A stretch of DNA of 64,000 bases from DTU098 sp964498525 (GTDB lineage: Bacteria; Bacillota; Desulfotomaculia; Desulfotomaculales; Pelotomaculaceae): NCBI GenBank assembly GCA_964498525.1, contig CAZCGU010000009.1, positions 1 to 64,000 of the forward strand, read 5' to 3'. A program made the position numbers and the translations under genes. Shown one piece after another: positions 1-8,144 of this stretch. The notes under the pieces are model-generated. The model saw nothing but the letters and a program-made list of their open reading frames with translations, was not told where the DNA came from and did no database searches. The first letter of the stretch is position 1. Each line of letters starts with the position of its first letter.

Positions 1-65
1 AAATTATAAGATTTATGAAGATATTAAAAGATAATTGAAGTATATTAAGGGAGGTTTAGCAAAAA

Positions 66-557
66 ATGAAGCAATTTACAGGATTCGTTACCGAATTCTG
101 CCGGTTGCTGGACAGACTGGCCGGATTATGCCTGGTGTCGGTAATGGTCTTGATTATTACCAACATCCTCTCCCGGAGTCTTTTGAAGCGGCCGATTTTG
201 GGAACCTACGAGTTTGCCGGCTATTTAACGGCCGCGGTGATTGGTCTGGCCCTGGCTTACTGTGCCGTGCAAAACGGCCATATTGCCGTAACCTTTGTGG
301 CCGATCGCCTGCCCTGGAGAACACAGGCCTTCGTGGACACCGCCATGAATCTTGGCGCCCTCCTGTTTTGGGGCCTGGCTGCCTGGCATATCGGGAGCTA
401 CGCCAACAGTATGGTTGTTAACGGGGTGGTTTCCCCCACAACCCAGGCGCCCTTCTACTACTTTATCTACCTTATTGCCCTGGGCCTCCTGGCCCTATGC
501 CTGGTGCTGCTGGTTCGAACCATTGAATCGGTTAAAAAGGCGGCCTTGCGCCGATGA
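66..557 (+). CDS. TRAP transporter small permease (DctQ family)
   Basis: Small membrane subunit of a tripartite ATP-independent periplasmic (TRAP) transporter, which imports organic acids with a sodium or proton gradient. The 163-residue protein has four hydrophobic segments (about residues 18-38, 47-67, 88-110 and 127-150), the usual DctQ size and layout. A GGGAGG ribosome site lies about 12 bases before the ATG. It overlaps the large permease by four bases (ATGA), so the two are translationally coupled. The substrate-binding DctP subunit would be expected just upstream, outside the window. The substrate cannot be read from the permeases alone. Confidence 0.9.
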   Translation: MKQFTGFVTEFCRLLDRLAGLCLVSVMVLIITNILSRSLLKRPILGTYEFAGYLTAAVIGLALAYCAVQNGHIAVTFVADRLPWRTQAFVDTAMNLGALLFWGLAAWHIGSYANSMVVNGVVSPTTQAPFYYFIYLIALGLLALCLVLLVRTIESVKKAALRR

Positions 558-1864
558 GCCCACTCGTAGCCGGTGCGGCCGGTATAGCGGCTTTCTTTGG
601 GCTCCTGGTCCTGCGGATGCCCATTGCCTTTGCCATGGCCCTGGTGGGCTTTGCCGGGTTCAGCTTTCTGGTTTCGACATCCGCAGCCTTTAACATGGTG
701 GCCAAGGAGATCTTCAACAACTTTTCCTCCTACTCTCTGAGCGTAATCGCCATGTTTGTCTGGATGGGGTTTTTGGCCTACTACTCCGGGATTGGGACCA
801 GGCTATACGTATTTGCCTACAGGATGATCGGCAACTACCCCGGCGGACTGGCCATAGCGACCCAGGCGGCTTGCGCTGTTTTCGGGGCCATTTGCGGTTC
901 GAACACGGCCACGGCGGCGACCATGGGGGCCATCGCCCTGCCGGAAATGAAAAAATATAAATACGACACTTCCCTGGCTACGGCCAGCGTTGCTGCCGGC
1001 GGCGTCCTGGGTATCCTGATCCCCCCCAGCGTAATCTTTATTGTTTACGGCATGGCCACGGAGCAATCCGTCGGCAAACTCTTCATGGCGGGTATCATAC
1101 CGGGAATTCTATTAATGCTGCTGTATATGGGAGTGGTCTATCTGCTGGCCGCCCGCAACCCGGAGCTGGCGCCGGCCGGCACAAAGTCAAGCTGGAAGGA
1201 AAGAATTGAAGCGTTAAAGGGTGGGCTGGGAGAGGTCCTGTTTGTTTTTTCCCTTTCCATCGGCGGTCTCTTTGCCGGGTGGTTTACCCCTACGGAGGCA
1301 GGCGCCGTCGGGGCCGGCGGGGTGCTGCTGGTATCCCTGCTGGAAAGGCGCCTGAAGTGGGAAGGCTTTAAAAGATCCCTGCTGGACGCCACCCGGACCA
1401 CGGCCATGATCATGTTCATGGTTGCCGGAGCCGTTATATTTGGCCGATTTTTGGCCGTAAGCAGGGTTCCCTTTGAACTGGCCAACTGGGCCGGCGCCCT
1501 GCCCCTGCCGCCCTTTGCCGTGGTGGGCGTGGTTCTCTTAATCTACCTTGTTCTGGGCTGTTTTATCGACGCCCTGGCCATGGTCCTGCTGACCATACCC
1601 ATTTTTTATCCCGTGGTGGTTACCACCCTGGGTTATGATCCAATTTGGTTCGGGGTTGTCATCGTCCTGGTTGTGGCCATGGGTGTAATCACGCCCCCGG
1701 TGGGCATGAACGTTTACGTAATCAAGGGGGTCGCTCCCGATGTGCCCCTGGAGGTCATCTTTAAGGGCATCTGGCCCTTCCTGGGGGCTATCGTTATCCT
1801 GCTGGCCATACTCATTGCCTTCCCCCAGATTGCGACATTCCTGCCGGCCCTGTTAACAAAATAA
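554..1864 (+). CDS. TRAP transporter large permease (DctM family)
   Basis: Large, transport-carrying membrane subunit of the TRAP system. The 436-residue protein is hydrophobic throughout with about 12 membrane segments and DctM landmarks such as a GSNTATAATMGAIALPEM stretch near residues 115-132 and an ITPPVGMN motif near residue 380. It starts inside the end of the dctQ gene (ATGA overlap) and ends just before a strong intrinsic terminator. Known DctM proteins couple sodium movement to uptake of C4-dicarboxylates or other carboxylates. The specific substrate here is unknown. Confidence 0.93.
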   Translation: MSPLVAGAAGIAAFFGLLVLRMPIAFAMALVGFAGFSFLVSTSAAFNMVAKEIFNNFSSYSLSVIAMFVWMGFLAYYSGIGTRLYVFAYRMIGNYPGGLAIATQAACAVFGAICGSNTATAATMGAIALPEMKKYKYDTSLATASVAAGGVLGILIPPSVIFIVYGMATEQSVGKLFMAGIIPGILLMLLYMGVVYLLAARNPELAPAGTKSSWKERIEALKGGLGEVLFVFSLSIGGLFAGWFTPTEAGAVGAGGVLLVSLLERRLKWEGFKRSLLDATRTTAMIMFMVAGAVIFGRFLAVSRVPFELANWAGALPLPPFAVVGVVLLIYLVLGCFIDALAMVLLTIPIFYPVVVTTLGYDPIWFGVVIVLVVAMGVITPPVGMNVYVIKGVAPDVPLEVIFKGIWPFLGAIVILLAILIAFPQIATFLPALLTK

Positions 1865-1881
1865 TTGCTTGCGTACAGGTG

Positions 1882-1911
1882 AAGCCTTCCTTCCAGGGGA
1901 GGCTTTTTTAT
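1882..1911 (+). terminator. Intrinsic terminator after the TRAP operon
   Basis: A 9-bp stem (1882-1890 with 1897-1905, one G-T pair) with a 6-base loop, followed by a T run. It lies 17 bases after the dctM stop. Confidence 0.85.
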
Positions 1912-1929
1912 GTACATTATATATTTGTG

Positions 1930-2139
1930 ATGCCTGCCTCCGGAAGTATTATCGAAATGGCACGGAGCGCCATCTGCAAGTATCTGGACGCCAAATTTTC
2001 CAGTGACACGCTTAGTCTTCAGGAAGAAGTCGGGGCCATTAATAATTTAGTTGTCCTGGACAAAATCATCGGCAAGATCTACACAGCCAACACAATGGAA
2101 GAAGCGGCAACTATTGTCAAGGAATCTACGCTTTATTAG
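1930..2139 (+). pseudogene. C-terminal remnant of a larger protein, possibly an Rpn/DUF4351-type protein
   Basis: The frame runs through the preceding terminator, so any real start must be downstream. The ATG at 1930 gives about 69 residues and has no ribosome site. The end of the protein (VLDKIIGKIYTANTMEEA) has the helical, leucine-spaced style of the C-terminal DUF4351 tail found on Rpn/PD-(D/E)XK transposase-like proteins, but the match is from memory and weak. No catalytic domain is present. The best reading is the tail of a decayed gene in a stretch that also contains other remnants. Confidence 0.35.
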
Positions 2140-2373
2140 CTTTTCATCGGCCCGAACACTGTGTCTGTCAATGCAGCCCGTGCGGCCGGGCTCGCCGGAA
2201 AAAGAGAAGACATAATTTTATCCAGCATTATAAGCTTATCCCGGTAATCGGGACGAGCTTTGTTTTCTTGTAACTACTCAGGCTATGTGGCGCGTCCCTT
2301 GCCGCAAAGGCCGAGTCTTTGCCTGCCCAGTCGGAGGTGGCGCTACATGATGATAAAACGCAGTGCGATTAAT

Positions 2374-2400
2374 AGAAAAAAGCCTGAATAAATCAGGCTT
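2374..2400 (-). terminator. Intrinsic terminator of hicAB
   Basis: On the minus strand an 8-bp stem (AAGCCTGA with TCAGGCTT, loop of 5) is followed by a run of T. It lies 17 bases beyond the hicB stop. Confidence 0.85.
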
Positions 2401-2416
2401 GATTAAGATGCGATAA

Positions 2417-2797
2417 CTAAGATTTCATTTTTCTACCAATTCCCATACTGATTAAATTAGACAATAATTGGTTAGCACTGACACCTTCTTTTTTAGCAAG
2501 CTCATTTATTTTCCTGTGAAGGCTTTTTGGAATTCTAAGGGATATACGGCCATTAAATTCTTCAGTTATTGGTTCAGGTATAATTATATCATCCGCGTAG
2601 GCAGATTTAATCCATCCTTCTTTAGCAATCATTGCGTCGTTGATGGCCTTATCAATAGTATCACCAGTACCTACGCAATACTGTAAATCAGAAAATTCAG
2701 CAATAAAACCACCATCATCTAGATCAGGTTTAACAGTAAATGTATAGGGGATGTTGAGATAATAATTTAGATCTTTGGTATTAACTTCTTTACTCAT
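2417..2797 (-). CDS. hicB: HicB-family antitoxin
   Basis: Antitoxin of a HicAB toxin-antitoxin pair. The 126-residue protein has an N-terminal HicB fold (residues about 10-65, with GGFIAEFSDL and CVGTGDT) and a C-terminal ribbon-helix-helix DNA-binding segment (about 85-126, RISLRIPKSLHRKI). It would bind the toxin and repress its own promoter. I start at the ATG at 2797, ten bases after an AGGAG site. A GTG nine bases further upstream is almost on top of that site. It follows hicA in the same direction, with a 127-base gap. Confidence 0.85.
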   Translation of the reverse strand: MSKEVNTKDLNYYLNIPYTFTVKPDLDDGGFIAEFSDLQYCVGTGDTIDKAINDAMIAKEGWIKSAYADDIIIPEPITEEFNGRISLRIPKSLHRKINELAKKEGVSANQLLSNLISMGIGRKMKS

Positions 2798-2924
2798 ATT
2801 AATCACACTCCTACTCTATTATCGTCAAAAAATTATCACAATAATTTACCTGTGATATACATAATTTGTTTTAGTTTTTTGGCAATTATTATTCTGATAT
2901 ATGTTTAGCCTTCCCGAAGGAGGG

Positions 2925-3158
2925 TTACAACCCCATCCGGGCCAGCAGGTCTTTTAGGTTTTCCAGGTATACTCGTTTCACTGGCTTACCGCCTCTCCTT
3001 GCAATCCCGATGATGTAGTCTGGAGCTTTCGTGTAGGTGTAATGGCTCCCTTCAGAACGTGCGGTGAACCCCAGTTGCTTAAGTAGTAAGTCAATATCTT
3101 CGAAGTCCGCGAACTTTGCCATTCTCAGCTTGTCGAGGAGCTTCTGCCTTTTCGACAT
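2925..3158 (-). CDS. hicA: HicA-family mRNA interferase toxin
   Basis: Toxin of the HicAB pair, a double-stranded-RNA-binding-fold nuclease that cleaves mRNA. The 77-residue protein is normal length for HicA and keeps the catalytic histidine in its GSHYTY motif (near residue 38). A CGAGGTGG ribosome site precedes the ATG. The 127-base gap to hicB is longer than the usual overlap or near-overlap in HicAB loci, so the intervening DNA may be an insertion or carry extra control. Confidence 0.85.
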   Translation of the reverse strand: MSKRQKLLDKLRMAKFADFEDIDLLLKQLGFTARSEGSHYTYTKAPDYIIGIARRGGKPVKRVYLENLKDLLARMGL

Positions 3159-3177
3159 TCGACCACCTCGCTTGGCA

Positions 3178-3211
3178 ATGATATCATATATAACATCATC
3201 TGTAATGTCAA
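3178..3211 (-). promoter_or_regulatory. hicAB promoter with palindromic operator
   Basis: Read on the minus strand: TTGACA (3206-3211), a 17-base spacer and TATGAT (3183-3188), a near-consensus sigma-A promoter 20 bases before hicA. The palindrome ATGATATCAT (3178-3187) overlaps the -10 element and is a natural site for HicB self-repression; that role is inferred from position. Confidence 0.7.
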
Positions 3212-3548
3212 ACAGAATATAGGATGCTTGCTCCGATGAATTTGACTACCGGATCCGATTCTACTTGACTATTTGTTCCAATTAAATTTAACCAGTTAAT
3301 CCGGTTGAATCAGACCACCCGACTTTTTTTGCTGTTTTAGGGGTTTCCGCAGGGGAGTCATTCATAGGAAAGCTTCATAAATGCGGCTACAAATTCAATC
3401 ACGCTGGTATCATATGTTCTGGATGGAAACCATCAAGTATAAGTATGAAATTCAATAGGAAATAAAAAGTGCAAGGCAATGACAAGGTAATCATGGATGA
3501 ACGAACATAAAAAGATTACGTCTATAGTGAAAATTACGCCTAGATGCG
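3212..3548. other. Intergenic stretch without recognisable genes
   Basis: No supported coding frame, RNA gene or mobile element end was found. The sequence is AT-rich, unlike the metabolic genes around it, and probably holds decayed DNA between the toxin-antitoxin pair and the peroxiredoxin terminator. Confidence 0.5.
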
Positions 3549-3586
3549 TAAAAACAGCCCCGTGAGGACGGGCCTCCAGGGGCTGT
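3549..3586 (-). terminator. Intrinsic terminator, probably of the peroxiredoxin gene
   Basis: On the minus strand an 8-bp GC-rich stem (3579-3586 with 3554-3561) is followed by five T. It is about 260 bases beyond the peroxiredoxin stop; nothing else on this strand lies between with support. Confidence 0.65.
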
Positions 3587-3846
3587 CAACAATGACAGTT
3601 AAAAAAATCTTTATAAAAACAAGTACTTAATTAAGACAACCAAGCCGATTACTGCCGCCAGCAGAATATAAATGGACACTCATGGCGGGCAGATTTTATA
3701 CCAGGGCTTCCTTTCTTCCATCTAAATTCCCCCTCTGGTGCCGCCATGCTTTTACAAGGGTGGCGGAATCGGCAACTGCAGTGGCCATCCGGGTCTGGGG
3801 GCGGCGCCTTCCACTCACAGCACCAACCCGGGAACTATGGTATTAT

Positions 3847-4560
3847 TTAATCTTCGAAAGCCTGCTCTACCTTCCAGGTCTTCCAAACATTAGAAACCAG
3901 GTCTATGCCAGGCTTCAAGGTCTGTTTGCCCGGCTTCCAGCCGGAAGGAGTGACTTCGGCGCCGCCTGTAGCCCTGACCAGTTGGAAGGCTTGCAGTTGA
4001 CGCAGCGACTCGCTGACGTTGCGGCCCACCGGCGGAGTGAGCACTTCAAACCCCTGGACAATCCCATCGGGATCAATGATGAACCTGCCTCGGGTCTCCA
4101 CGCCGCCGTCTTCATCGTATACGCCATAGGCCTTGCCGATGTTCCCGCCCTGGTCGGAACACATCATGAACGGGATATCATGCCCGATCATCTTGGACAG
4201 CTCGTTGTCATTCCATACCTTGTGTACGAACACGCTATCGACGCTTACAGAGAGCACCTCAGCGCCCAGTTTCTGAAACTCCGGGTATTTGGCAGCAACT
4301 GCTGCAACTTCTGTCGCTCAGACGAAGGTAAAATCACCCGGGTAGAAACATAATATTACCCATTTCCCCTTTAGTTCGGACAAGCCAATATTCTTAAATT
4401 TGCCCTGGTGAAAAGCCCTGGCTGTAAAATCGGGGGCTGGTGTTCCTACTTTGATCATAGGTTTTTTCTCCTCCTTCACTACAGGCTCGGCGGATATATC
4501 AGCCTCATTCATTTTCTTGATTGGCAGACTCTGACAACCTGGTTTAAACTCTTCCGGCAT
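3847..4560 (-). CDS. Selenocysteine-containing peroxiredoxin (AhpC/Prx1 class)
   Basis: Thiol or selenol peroxidase that reduces hydrogen peroxide and organic peroxides. The reading frame is interrupted once, by TGA at 4318-4320, exactly where the family has its peroxidatic cysteine: FYPGDFTFV-TGA-ATE replaces the usual FTFVCPTE. Reading TGA as selenocysteine (residue 81) gives one 237-residue protein in one frame with normal domains on both sides. The resolving cysteine of the usual EVCP motif is threonine here (EVTPSGWKPG), leaving Cys134 as the only nearby thiol, so it probably recycles by another route. The N-terminal 36 residues extend beyond the core fold. A GGGAGGG site precedes the ATG. 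An ordinary frame-disrupting mutation is the alternative but fits poorly. Confidence 0.88.
4279..4317 (-). promoter_or_regulatory. Candidate SECIS hairpin of the peroxiredoxin gene
   Basis: Directly after the TGA on the minus strand, GCAGC (4301-4305) pairs with GCTGC (4292-4296) around a four-base AGTT loop, and two further pairs form past a bulged C. A short apical hairpin 12-26 bases after TGA is what bacterial SelB needs for selenocysteine insertion. Confidence 0.6.
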
Positions 4561-4733
4561 ACATGCCCTCCCTTCTCAAGTGTTTTAACCAACATCCATT
4601 AATTATTATTATACAACATCATAATAACATAATTTATGTTTATAGGGAAATGGTTCATTGGTTAAAAAAAAAACTAATATTTACTGGTCTTTCAGACGGG
4701 GGAAGGGATGCCGTTTCCTGAACAAAGCATGTT

Positions 4734-4966
4734 TCAGCCCTCTCTCAATACCGGGGCGGCGTCCTCCGGCGCCACCGGGTTAATGTACACTCCCGTGGCT
4801 ACCTCCACACCGGCAGCCACGAGCAGCCTGGGGGTAAACTTTATGTACCAGTGCTCGTCTGGTAGAAGGAGTTGACCGGCGCCGTGTTAACGACAAAATT
4901 ATAGGAAGGGTTGTCCAGGCTTGCTGTTAAAAGTTGTCCAAACGCATCGTCTCGCCTGCAAAGGCT
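4734..4966 (-). pseudogene. Remnant of galactose-1-phosphate uridylyltransferase (galT)
   Basis: Two adjoining minus-strand frames encode recognisable C-terminal GalT pieces: one reads LDNPSYNFVVNTAP (family LDNPPYNYVLHTAP), the next reads DEHWYIKFTPRL then GVEVATGVYINPVAPEDAA (family YHWHIEILPRL, GTGFYINPVPPEEAA) and ends at TGA 4734-4736. A frameshift separates them near 4865, and the N-terminal two thirds of the gene is absent. So this is a broken, truncated gene, not a functional enzyme. Confidence 0.7.
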
Positions 4967-5227
4967 TTGGGTATTCCGGCCTGCGGCATGTTTTTTTTAG
5001 ACTACCATTGTTGTTGCCCTGTCCCCAACTTCTGCTGGCCAATTGCCTGAGTTTACCGGGGTTGTAAATTTCAATCCGCTTGGACGGGATTGAAGTTTTA
5101 AAGCATTATCGGTATGGCAATATTTAGAGCTAAACTTTTGACTTTATTAGCCCTGTTGACCCGCGGATAAAAAAATTAGCTGCCGGGAACCATTAGGGAG
5201 AAGAATAAAGTACAGGAGGTCACGAAC
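4967..5227. other. Intergenic region before the spoVA-type operon
   Basis: No gene seen. It includes one 7-bp inverted repeat with arms TCAATCC and GGATTGA near 5068-5094 and a ribosome site (AGGAGG) for the next gene at its end. No convincing sigma-A promoter was found; a sporulation sigma factor may read the operon. Confidence 0.4.
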
Positions 5228-5434
5228 ATGACAGTTTCATCCCAGGTTAAACAGACCCTGGCCGGCTTGAAAAGCGCCCAGGCAAGTCTGGAAAGCTTTG
5301 CCCTTCAGACCCAGAATCAGAAGGCTAAACAGCTTTACACCAGCGCCGCCCAGCAGACCGGGGCAATTGTGAACTCCCTGGAACCCAGGATTGCGGAAAT
5401 TGAAAATGAAGAGCCCCAATACAAGGGCTTCTAA
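5228..5434 (+). CDS. DUF1657 small protein (first copy)
   Basis: A 68-residue helical protein of family DUF1657, beginning MTVSSQVKQTLAGLKSAQ and ending EEPQYKGF. DUF1657 genes are regular members of the mobile spoVA2mob operon of Bacillales and Clostridia, whose products act in the forespore and raise spore heat resistance; their own molecular role is not known. An AGGAGG site sits ten bases before the ATG. The gene is followed by a second copy, then DUF421 and spoVAC, spoVAD and spoVAE, all on the same strand. Confidence 0.88.
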   Translation: MTVSSQVKQTLAGLKSAQASLESFALQTQNQKAKQLYTSAAQQTGAIVNSLEPRIAEIENEEPQYKGF

Positions 5435-5483
5435 GCGCTGTTCCATGTTTTGCCGGGTCATAAAGGATCCGGTATTTTTATTT

Positions 5484-5513
5484 GCATATAAAGACCTGAT
5501 AGAATGCAAAATA
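5484..5513 (+). promoter_or_regulatory. Candidate sigma-G (forespore) promoter
   Basis: GCATA (5484-5488), an 18-base spacer and CAAAATA (5507-5513) differ by one base from the sigma-G consensus -10 CATAATA. It precedes the second DUF1657 gene and would place the operon in the forespore. Assigned by eye, so moderate confidence only. Confidence 0.45.
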
Positions 5514-5533
5514 AGTTTAAGAGGTGTTGTTTT

Positions 5534-5740
5534 ATGACCATCAGCGCCCAGGTCAAACAGACCCTGGCGGAACTCAAGGGGGTCAGGGCTGCTTTGGAGA
5601 ATTTTGCCCAACCAGGCGGGAATAAGGAGACAAGCGTTTTACTGCTCCGGAACTCCCGGCGAATTGACCTCGTGGTTAAGAAGATGGAAAAGAGGCTCGG
5701 TGTTTTGGAGTTTGAGGAGCCCCAGTATAAGGGATTCTAA
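5534..5740 (+). CDS. DUF1657 small protein (second copy)
   Basis: A 68-residue paralogue of the preceding gene, with the same start (VKQTLAELKGVRAALENFA) and an identical EEPQYKGF end. The middle is more basic (LLLRNSRRIDLVVKKMEKR). An AAGAGGTG site precedes the ATG at 5534; an upstream ATG in frame at 5504 lacks one. It lies 21 bases before the DUF421 gene, so it is in the same operon. Role unknown beyond the association with SpoVA proteins. Confidence 0.87.
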   Translation: MTISAQVKQTLAELKGVRAALENFAQPGGNKETSVLLLRNSRRIDLVVKKMEKRLGVLEFEEPQYKGF

Positions 5741-5761
5741 ATCGTTCCAAGAGGAGTAAAC

Positions 5762-6622
5762 ATGTCTGAATGGTTGAGCATTTTGCTTCGCTCCGCGGGT
5801 TTATTTGCCCTCACCCTGCTTCTGGTCCGGCTGATCGGGAAAAGGCTTACTTCCCGCCTGACATTCTTTAACCTTGTTACAGGTATAGCCATCGGGGTGA
5901 TTATCGCCGCGCTTTCCCTGAACCTGGTTCCGAACTTTGCCGGCGGGCTGGCTGCCCTGGCGGTTTGGACCGTTTTCCCGGCGCTGCTCTACCTTCTGGC
6001 GATCAAGTACAAGGCGGTGCGGGACATCCTGCAGGGCAGGGAAACTGTCTTAATTAACCACGGTAAAGTTCTGGAAGACAAGCTGCTGGAGGTCCGGCTG
6101 ACCCCGGAGGATCTGCTGGGACAGCTGCGGAAAAAGAATGTTTTTAATTTTGCCGACGTGGAATTTGCCGTTTTGGAGCCGGACGGGGAGCTCAGCACAC
6201 TGCTTAAAAAAGAACAGCAGCCCGCCACACCCGGGACCCTCGGACTTGACGTTTGCCGGGAAAGCGCGCCCCAGACAGTCATGCTGGACGGCGTTGTCAT
6301 GGACGAACCGCTGACAGCCATGGGTCTCAACAGGAGGTGGCTGGACACGGAGCTGGAAAAAGCCGGCGTGGCGCTTGAAAACGTTTTCCTGGGCCAGGTG
6401 GATTCCCTGGGGCAGCTGTATCTGGATCTATTTGACGATGCCGTCCAGGCGCCTGAACCCGGGGCCAGGGAGAGGACTTACGCCACCTTGAAAAAATGCC
6501 AGGCGGACTGTGAATTGTACGCCCTGGGCACAAGGGACCCGGGGGCAGGCAAAATGTACGCGAAATCAGCGCGGCTGCTGGAGCGGGCCGTGCGGGAATT
6601 GGAACCGCTGCTGAAACGATAG
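5762..6622 (+). CDS. DUF421 (YetF-like) membrane protein with a C-terminal DUF1657-like domain
   Basis: A 286-residue membrane protein with three N-terminal hydrophobic segments (about 5-25, 35-55, 58-78) and a cytoplasmic DUF421 region (about 80-220, including GRETVLINHGKVLEDKL and LRKKNVFNFADVEFAVLE). The last 50 residues (YATLKKCQADCELYALGT, then KMYAKSARLLERAVRELEPLL) line up with the DUF1657 proteins encoded just upstream, so this is a fusion of the two families. DUF421 proteins occur beside spoVA genes in heat-resistance operons. A GAGGAG site precedes the ATG. Function is not established. Confidence 0.85.
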   Translation: MSEWLSILLRSAGLFALTLLLVRLIGKRLTSRLTFFNLVTGIAIGVIIAALSLNLVPNFAGGLAALAVWTVFPALLYLLAIKYKAVRDILQGRETVLINHGKVLEDKLLEVRLTPEDLLGQLRKKNVFNFADVEFAVLEPDGELSTLLKKEQQPATPGTLGLDVCRESAPQTVMLDGVVMDEPLTAMGLNRRWLDTELEKAGVALENVFLGQVDSLGQLYLDLFDDAVQAPEPGARERTYATLKKCQADCELYALGTRDPGAGKMYAKSARLLERAVRELEPLLKR

Positions 6623-6638
6623 GGAGTGAATGCGGGTA

Positions 6639-7118
6639 ATGTCGGATAAGAAAAGGAAAAAGCTAACCCCGGTACAGCAGGAGTATCAGACCTTTGCCAG
6701 GGCCAGGGAGCCCGGACGCCCGGTTCTGTTCAACTGTCTTAAGGCATTTCTGGTGGGCGGCGGGATCTGTTTTTTGGGGCAGGGGGTGCAGGATTTCTTT
6801 CTCTGGAATTTTGATTTTACCGAAAAGACCGCGGGGGATCCCACCGTTGCCGTAATGGTCCTGCTGGCAGTGATCTTAACAGTTGCGGGTGTTTACGACC
6901 ATATCGCCCAGTGGGCCGGGGCCGGTACGGCGGTGCCGGTTACGGGATTTGCCAATTCAATGGCGGCTTCGGCCATGGAACACAGGACCGAGGGGTTTGT
7001 TCTGGGGGTTGGGGGTAAAATGTTCAAGCTGGCGGGGTCTGTGATAGTTTTCGGAGTCTTTGCCGCCTTTATCATCGGCTTGCTCAAGACAGGCATCGCC
7101 ATGCTTGGGGGTTTTTAG
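6639..7118 (+). CDS. spoVAC: Stage V sporulation protein AC (SpoVAC)
   Basis: Inner-membrane protein of the spore, part of the SpoVA channel that moves dipicolinic acid and calcium into the forming spore and out at germination. The 159-residue protein has a charged N-terminus (EYQTFAR) followed by FNCLKAFLVGGGICF and further membrane segments, with the GAGTAVPVTGFANSM motif near 92-106 shared by SpoVAC and SpoVAE. I prefer the ATG at 6639, ten bases after GGGAGTG, over the ATG at 6630, which is too close to it. spoVAD starts one base after its stop. Confidence 0.93.
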   Translation: MSDKKRKKLTPVQQEYQTFARAREPGRPVLFNCLKAFLVGGGICFLGQGVQDFFLWNFDFTEKTAGDPTVAVMVLLAVILTVAGVYDHIAQWAGAGTAVPVTGFANSMAASAMEHRTEGFVLGVGGKMFKLAGSVIVFGVFAAFIIGLLKTGIAMLGGF

Positions 7119-7119
7119 G

Positions 7120-8133
7120 ATGCAGCAGGGACATCAGACCTGGGTTTTTCAGAACAAACCGGCTATTTTGGCCACAGCCGTGGTGGGGGGGCCCTTTGAG
7201 GCCGAAGGTCCCCTGGCGGAAGATTTCGATCTTCTCCACGGTGATCTGTGGCTGGGGCAGGACAGCTATGAAAAAGCCGAAAAAAAGATGCTGGAAGAAG
7301 CCTGTGAAGCAGCCATCCGCAAGGCGGGTCTGCAGAAGCAGGACATTCAATTTTTTCTCGGCGGGGACCTGATGAACCAGATTATCAGCAGCAGTTTTGC
7401 CGCCAGGACCCTGGCGGTTCCCTTTTTAGGTCTTTACGGCGCCTGCTCCACTTCCATGGAAGGGCTGGCGCTGGCTTCCCTGATAGTTGACAGCCGGGCG
7501 GGCCGCAACGTGCTTTGCGGAACTTCCAGTCACAATTCGGCAGCCGAAAAGCAGTACCGTTATCCCACGGAATATGGTTCCCAGAAGCCCCCCACAGCCC
7601 AGTGGACGGTAACCGCCGCCGGCGCCGCTCTTCTGGACCGGGAGGGGGATGGTCCCAAAGTTACCTCCGCCACCATCGGCAGGGTTGTCGATATGGGTGT
7701 GAGCGACCCCTTCAATATGGGCGGGGCTATGGCCCCGGCGGCTGTGGATACAATTACCGCCCATTTCCGGGATCTGGGGGTTGCTGCCCGGGATTACGAC
7801 CTGATTGCCACCGGGGATCTGGGCAAGGTCGGTTATAAAATCGCCCGGGATCTTTTAAAAAAACACAATCCGGCAATCCCCGATGAGATTTTTACCGACT
7901 GCGGCCTGCTGATTTACGGTGAAGATCAGCCTGCTGTCCTGGCGGGGGGGAGCGGGTGCGGCTGTTCAGCCTCGGTTGTCTACGGGCATATAATGAACAG
8001 GCTTAACAAGGGTGAACTTAAAAAGGTTCTGATTGTAGCAACCGGCGCGCTGCTGTCCCCCCTCTCCTACCAGCAAAAGGAAAGCATACCCTGTATCGCC
8101 CACGCAGTTTCCATCGAATCCAACAAACCTTAG
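7120..8133 (+). CDS. spoVAD: Stage V sporulation protein AD (SpoVAD)
   Basis: Soluble, membrane-associated dipicolinic-acid-binding subunit of the SpoVA complex, with a thiolase-like fold. The 337-residue protein is normal length and shows the family landmarks GGDLMNQII (near 76-84), YGACSTSMEGLALA (near 106-119) and ATGDLGKVGYKI (near 229-240). It starts one base after the spoVAC stop, so translation is coupled. Upstream in-frame starts lie inside spoVAC and are rejected. Confidence 0.95.
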   Translation: MQQGHQTWVFQNKPAILATAVVGGPFEAEGPLAEDFDLLHGDLWLGQDSYEKAEKKMLEEACEAAIRKAGLQKQDIQFFLGGDLMNQIISSSFAARTLAVPFLGLYGACSTSMEGLALASLIVDSRAGRNVLCGTSSHNSAAEKQYRYPTEYGSQKPPTAQWTVTAAGAALLDREGDGPKVTSATIGRVVDMGVSDPFNMGGAMAPAAVDTITAHFRDLGVAARDYDLIATGDLGKVGYKIARDLLKKHNPAIPDEIFTDCGLLIYGEDQPAVLAGGSGCGCSASVVYGHIMNRLNKGELKKVLIVATGALLSPLSYQQKESIPCIAHAVSIESNKP

Positions 8134-8144
8134 GGGGTGTTTTT

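Noticed and set aside
2260..2350. c-di-GMP riboswitch (GCAAAG / CTTTGC hairpin)
   Set aside because: Other conserved parts of the motif are missing and no gene follows on that strand.
3611..3679. 22-residue hydrophobic peptide on the minus strand (starts GTG)
   Set aside because: No ribosome site before the GTG; hydrophobic short frames arise by chance in AT-rich DNA.
3682..4353. 223-codon plus-strand frame
   Set aside because: Antisense to the selenoprotein peroxiredoxin, which has clear family motifs.
5060..5097. CRISPR-like repeat (arms TCAATCC / GGATTGA)
   Set aside because: Only one copy, no spacers and no cas genes nearby.
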